Source: JBFMDH01 sp044868105
Lineage (GTDB): Bacteria > Acidobacteriota > Blastocatellia > UBA7656
Direction of reading: 5' to 3'
DNA length: 6,190 nt
Assembly (NCBI GenBank): GCA_044868105.1
Contig: JBIOWC010000438.1
Coordinates: forward strand, 1-6,190
The notes beneath the pieces are model-generated. The model had not been told where the DNA came from. It ran no database searches and was given only the letters and a program-made list of their open reading frames with translations. This document shows, one piece after another, positions 4,420 through 6,190 of the stretch (within the stretch, counting starts at the first letter, position 1; every line of letters starts with the position of its first letter). The translations under genes and the position numbers were made by a program.

Positions 4420-4492
4420 TGCGGAGTAGCGTAATTGGCAACGCGCTCGGCTTTGAACCGAGAGAGTGCAGGTTCGATCCCTGCCTCCGCAG
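4420..4492 (+). tRNA. tRNA-Gln (TTG)
   Basis: Acceptor TGCGGAG pairs perfectly with CTCCGCA; weak U1-A72 and G73 are glutamine identity elements. Stem CTCGG/CCGAG encloses CTTTGAA with TTG at 4453-4455. The acceptor is identical to that of the Met tRNA at 3462. No CCA. Confidence 0.95.
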
Positions 4493-4583
4493 TACAAGGG
4501 GTCGGTGTGAAGCCTATAAAATGTGTTTCAATTTCGAAGCGGGCAATTTGCTAAAACGTCCGCCGCCCCTGGCAGATTTAACT

Positions 4584-4657
4584 GCCGATGTAGCTCAGAA
4601 GGTTAGAGCAACGGTTTCGTAAACCGTCGGCCGTGAGTTCGACTCTCACCATCGGCT
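4584..4657 (+). tRNA. tRNA-Thr (CGT)
   Basis: Acceptor GCCGATG pairs perfectly with CATCGGC; discriminator T. Stem ACGGT/ACCGT encloses TTCGTAA with CGT at 4618-4620. It is the only intact Thr tRNA here and should read ACG only. No CCA. Confidence 0.95.
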
Positions 4658-4667
4658 CTTTGATTTT

Positions 4668-4742
4668 GCAGGTGTAGCTCAGATGGTTTAGAGCGCGAGT
4701 CTTCCAAACTCGAAGTCGTGAGTTCAACTCTCACCACCTGCT
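4668..4742 (+). tRNA. tRNA-Gly (TCC)
   Basis: Acceptor GCAGGTG pairs perfectly with CACCTGC; U73 is usual for glycine. Stem CGAGT/ACTCG encloses CTTCCAA with TCC at 4703-4705. T stem GTGAG/CTCAC. No CCA. Confidence 0.95.
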
Positions 4743-4758
4743 CTTTGAAACCGTGCTG

Positions 4759-4865
4759 AGGACTGAGTTTTCGGAAAGGATGAAGGCGGAAGGCTGAAGT
4801 AAGAGGAAGTATCCGGTTCATCATTCATCGCTCATACTTCATCGTTTCCTGATTAACTCAGTCCT
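4759..4865 (+). repeat. Long palindrome with dispersed repeat, copy 2
   Basis: AGGACTGAGTT (4759-4769) pairs perfectly with AACTCAGTCCT (4855-4865), and GGAAAGGATGAAG (4773-4785) pairs with CTTCATCGTTTCC (4836-4848) with one mismatch. It contains the 26-base repeat also found at 3200-3225. This has the form of a palindromic intergenic element, possibly a miniature mobile element. No gene is visible in the spacer. Confidence 0.65.
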
Positions 4866-4873
4866 AGAGTTGA

Positions 4874-4946
4874 GGTCGGATAGCTCAATCGGCAGAGCAT
4901 CGGTCTTACAAACCGGAGGTCGAAGGTTCGATTCCTTCTCCGACTA
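4874..4946 (+). tRNA. tRNA-Val (TAC)
   Basis: Acceptor GGTCGGA pairs with TCCGACT (G1-U72); A73 fits valine. Stem TCGGT/ACCGG encloses CTTACAA with TAC at 4907-4909. It is the last intact tRNA; a terminator follows at once. No CCA. Confidence 0.95.
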
Positions 4947-4951
4947 TTCGG

Positions 4952-4980
4952 AAAAAAGCCGGTAAATCCGGGCTTTTTTG
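4952..4980 (+). terminator. Intrinsic terminator of the tRNA array
   Basis: AAAAAAGCC (4952-4960) pairs with GGCTTTTTT (4971-4979), extended by GG/CC past one bulged G, around loop TAAAT. The T run is part of the stem. It ends the array transcript. Confidence 0.85.
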
Positions 4981-5054
4981 AGCAAGAAGGCGAATTGAAT
5001 GTTGTTCTATGCGAGAGTGGGAAAGGAAGCATCCATTTCAAAAAGGAGAAGCAG

Positions 5055-5609
5055 ATGATGCCACTGACGAGAAAAGTTTTGCTCTTGAACGCCTCATACG
5101 AGCCGCTTGGCCTGATCAGCGCGCCGCGCGCCCTTCGCCTGGTGTGGAAAGAAGCGGCGCAAGTCGTAGAGCTGGATGGCGACCGCGTCTTGCGTTCTCC
5201 GAGATTTGTTTTCCCTTTGCCTTCGGTTGTGCGTTTGATTGAGTACATCAATGTACACAAGAAGCGTCAGGGGCGAGTGGCGAATATGCGTGCCAGCATC
5301 ATCGCGCGCGACCGTCACCGTTGCCAATACTGCGGCGAAAAAGGAACCGTATTTGAATTGACACTTGACCACATCACACCGCGTTCACGCGGCGGTGCGT
5401 CGGTTCCTGAAAACCTCTGCGCGGCTTGCAAGTCGTGCAACCAGCGCAAAGGCGACCGCACGCCGGAAGAAGCCAGAATGCCGCTGTTGTCTAACCCCAG
5501 TGCCCTTAGATATGGCTTGGACAAGGCAACGATTTACGCGGCCGCCGAAAAGCGCCCCGAATGGCGCAAGTATCTTTTCCTTGAAGATGCGAAGGAAATT
5601 GTTGCTTGA
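5055..5609 (+). CDS. HNH endonuclease-like protein
   Basis: From ATG 5055 the product has 184 residues. That start follows AAAGGAG (5042-5048) at good spacing; the frame stays open upstream to 4995 but without a binding site. The N-terminus MMPLTRKVLLLNASYEPLGL is the opening typical of a widespread HNH subfamily. The nuclease core has zinc-binding C90-x-x-C93 and C125-x-x-C128, L104-D105-H106-I with the central histidine, R110-x-R-GG, N120-L, and N129-x-R-K132. All key residues are present, so it is probably an active metal-dependent nuclease; the target is unknown. Members occur in bacterial chromosomes, phages and mobile elements. It lies between the array terminator and a palindrome, probably transcribed alone. 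It is not an IscB-type protein, since no RuvC domain is present. Confidence 0.85.
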   Translation: MMPLTRKVLLLNASYEPLGLISAPRALRLVWKEAAQVVELDGDRVLRSPRFVFPLPSVVRLIEYINVHKKRQGRVANMRASIIARDRHRCQYCGEKGTVFELTLDHITPRSRGGASVPENLCAACKSCNQRKGDRTPEEARMPLLSNPSALRYGLDKATIYAAAEKRPEWRKYLFLEDAKEIVA

Positions 5610-5690
5610 AATAATGATGAACGCGGAACGATGAACTCTTTTCAGCGCACGCTCCTGGTTATCGTTCCGACTTCATTATTCATACTTCAA
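5606..5690 (+). repeat. Imperfect palindrome after the HNH gene
   Basis: CGGAACGAT (5624-5632) pairs perfectly with ATCGTTCCG (5661-5669), with partial outer pairing between TTGAAATAATGATGAA and the TTCATTATT...TTCAA stretch up to 5690. The left end overlaps the HNH stop codon. It may serve as a weak terminator and resembles the other intergenic palindromes in form. Confidence 0.55.
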
Positions 5691-5709
5691 AATTGGGAGG
5701 TACACCGTA

Positions 5710-5910
5710 ATGATTCACGTACGTTTTGAAGGTCGTTCATATGATTTCAAGGATATGCAACTTGGTATCGTTGGTGGCATGGACGATGCACAAATCAAGT
5801 CACAACTTGCGCGTCATTTTGACGTTGCAATCAACCGTTTCGATTTTTACGTTGTTGACCGTACGCCGACCGGCGATTTAATTATCCGCCCTGAAGCTGT
5901 GTACGGTTAA
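5710..5910 (+). CDS. Small conserved-looking protein of unknown function (66 residues)
   Basis: An ATG at 5710 follows GGGAGGT (5695-5701) with 8-base spacing, an excellent start. The protein begins MIHVRFEGRSYDFKD, has a likely helix at about 24-37 (MDDAQIKSQLARHF), then FDFYVVDRT (44-52) and GDLIIRP (55-61), and ends EAVYG. The strand pattern beta-beta-alpha-beta-beta and the terminal glycine are suggestive of a small beta-grasp or ubiquitin-like fold, but this is inference from the sequence pattern; I do not recognise the family. No membrane segment or signal peptide. It is followed by a very strong terminator, so it is likely a separate, well-translated gene. Confidence 0.75.
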   Translation: MIHVRFEGRSYDFKDMQLGIVGGMDDAQIKSQLARHFDVAINRFDFYVVDRTPTGDLIIRPEAVYG

Positions 5911-5920
5911 GTCGTAATGA

Positions 5921-5992
5921 GTGCTGAGGACTGCGTGCTGAGTAATCAATCACTCAGCACGCAGTCTTCAGTCCTCAGCACTTTTAGTTTTT
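5921..5992 (+). terminator. Very strong hairpin terminator, repeat copy 3
   Basis: GTGCTGAGGACTG plus CGTGCTGAGT (5921-5943) pairs over 23 bp with 5952-5981; the right arm carries a 7-base insertion that bulges out. TTTTAGTTTTTT follows (5982-5993). The left arm contains the GTGCTGAGGA block seen at 3193 and 4753, so a dispersed repeat appears to have been used as a terminator. Confidence 0.85.
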
Positions 5993-6017
5993 TCCGCGCC
6001 CTGACCGGTGAAGCTTA

Positions 6018-6124
6018 CATACTTTACAGGTAACCCTGAGGTGTTGGTTCGAATCCTTCGTCCCCGATGAATGTGACGGGGAGTAGCTTAACGGCAGAGC
6101 ACAGGGTAAAAGATGAAACAGCTT
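6018..6124 (+). tRNA. Candidate circularly permuted tRNA (3' half before 5' half)
   Basis: The 3' half comes first: CCCTG (6034-6038), AGGT, T arm with loop TTCGAAT (6048-6054), acceptor strand GTCCCCG (6060-6066) and A73 (6067). After nine bases the 5' half follows: acceptor strand CGGGGAG (6077-6083), TA, D arm GCTT/GAGC (6086-6089/6097-6100), A26 and CAGGG (6102-6106). The halves pair in the acceptor stem (6 of 7 pairs) and anticodon stem (5 of 5). Flanks pair too: TTTA or CTTT (6022-6026) with TAAA or AAAG (6107-6112), CAT (6018-6020) with ATG (6113-6115), and AAGCT (6011-6015) with AGCTT (6120-6124). TTTA/TAAA pairing leaves exactly seven bases, CAGGTAA, as the loop; read as 32-38 it gives GGT (Thr), a codon set missing from the array, but with A at 33. 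C1-G72 and A73 are proline-like. T stem GTTGG/CCTTC has two U-U mismatches, so it may be a remnant. The enzyme for joining is unknown. Confidence 0.45.
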
Positions 6125-6190
6125 TTCTAACTTGCGCGGAAACCCCCTTATTTTGATTTTTAAATTTTTATTGGCTCTTTGAATTGATTT
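6125..6190 (+). other. AT-rich 3' flank with a group I P-like stretch
   Basis: No gene is visible. TTGCGCGGAAACCCCC (6132-6147) resembles the conserved P element of group I introns (AAUUGCGGGAAA) with one extra base. The rest is A/T-rich and unstructured to the window edge, so the matching Q, R and S elements would have to lie outside. Upstream of the 3' half I see no R or S sequence. Confidence 0.2.

Larger units (their letters stand above)
1405..4946 (+). other. Array of 28 tRNA genes covering all 20 amino acids
   Basis: Twenty-eight cloverleaf genes lie on one strand within about 3.5 kb. The order is Tyr, Trp, Ser, Ser, Arg, Leu, Leu, Leu, Gly, Cys, Glu, His, Asp, Lys, UAU-tRNA, Lys, Met, Asn, Pro, Pro, Ala, Ile, Arg, Phe, Gln, Thr, Gly, Val. 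Spacers range from 4 to about 300 bases. A promoter-like site precedes the array and an intrinsic terminator follows it, so one long precursor is likely, although palindromic spacers may divide it. CCA is encoded in five genes only (Leu-CAA, Gly-GCC, His, Asn, first Pro), which implies CCA addition for the rest and mixed origins. In other bacteria such dense arrays occur on mobile elements, plasmids and phages. Confidence 0.9.

Noticed and set aside
1702..4622. Open reading frames on both strands across tRNA genes (for example 1781-2020, 2205-2468, 3053-3304, 3804-4112, 4338-4622)
   Set aside because: They run through intact tRNAs, lack ribosome binding sites, and repeat tRNA-derived peptides such as RVELTT and SRTH, a known artefact of T-arm sequence.
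1405..4946. CRISPR-like array because of regular repeated segments
   Set aside because: The repeats are conserved tRNA D and T arms; no constant direct repeat with unique spacers exists.
4853..5260. Reverse-strand ORF over tRNA-Val and the HNH start
   Set aside because: It overlaps a clear tRNA, a terminator and the better-supported HNH gene, and shows no domain.
5055..5609. IscB or other RNA-guided HNH protein
   Set aside because: The protein is only 184 residues and has no RuvC motifs or bridge helix.
6018..6124. Permuted initiator tRNA (GGG/CCC anticodon stem)
   Set aside because: The anticodon stem has three G-C pairs as in initiators, but 1-72 is a paired C-G, 11-24 is C-G rather than A-U, and no CAT anticodon can be assembled.
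6018..6124. Permuted two-piece tmRNA
   Set aside because: The 5' half has a full D arm with a four-pair stem and an ordinary anticodon-stem strand, unlike the tRNA-like domain of tmRNA.

Overview
The window reads as bacterial DNA, almost entirely coded on the + strand. It opens with the end of an F-type ATP synthase gamma subunit gene (atpG) and a VanZ-like membrane protein gene. The rest is accessory in character: a dense tRNA array, short palindromic intergenic repeats, an HNH nuclease gene and a small unknown gene. Dispersed repeats built on GTGCTGAGGA and GGATGAAGGCGGAAGG are loosely reminiscent of Acidobacteriota-like genomes, but I cannot fix the taxon from this window.

Layout. 1-178: atpG 3' end, then a strong hairpin terminator. 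284-778: VanZ-like gene. 779-962: AT-rich spacer. 963-1361: a good sigma70-type promoter, about 360 nt of strongly base-paired sequence and an elaborate terminator; I read this as a probable structured RNA, although a 69-codon ORF also lies in it. 1367-4946: a promoter-like site and an array of 28 intact tRNA genes covering all 20 amino acids, closed by an intrinsic terminator at 4952-4980. A 34-codon membrane-peptide ORF with a strong ribosome binding site sits inside the array between tRNA-Cys and tRNA-Glu. Several spacers fold into long palindromes. 5055-5609: HNH endonuclease-like gene. 5710-5910: 66-residue unknown protein. 5921-5992: strong terminator.

The most unusual feature is at 6018-6124. 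A tRNA 3' half (anticodon-stem 3' strand, T arm, acceptor 3' strand) lies before, and only 9 nt away from, a matching 5' half (acceptor 5' strand, D arm, anticodon-stem 5' strand). The halves pair with each other in acceptor and anticodon stems, and the outer flanks are complementary too. This is the layout of a circularly permuted tRNA gene, which is not expected in bacteria; a degenerate tRNA remnant remains possible. The sequence after it contains a stretch resembling the P element of group I introns, but the window ends before this can be judged.

Together the array looks like a self-sufficient, mobile-type tRNA complement with mixed ancestry: only 5 of 28 genes encode CCA, four have C instead of the near-universal U33, and one tRNA with anticodon UAU has a long variable arm.
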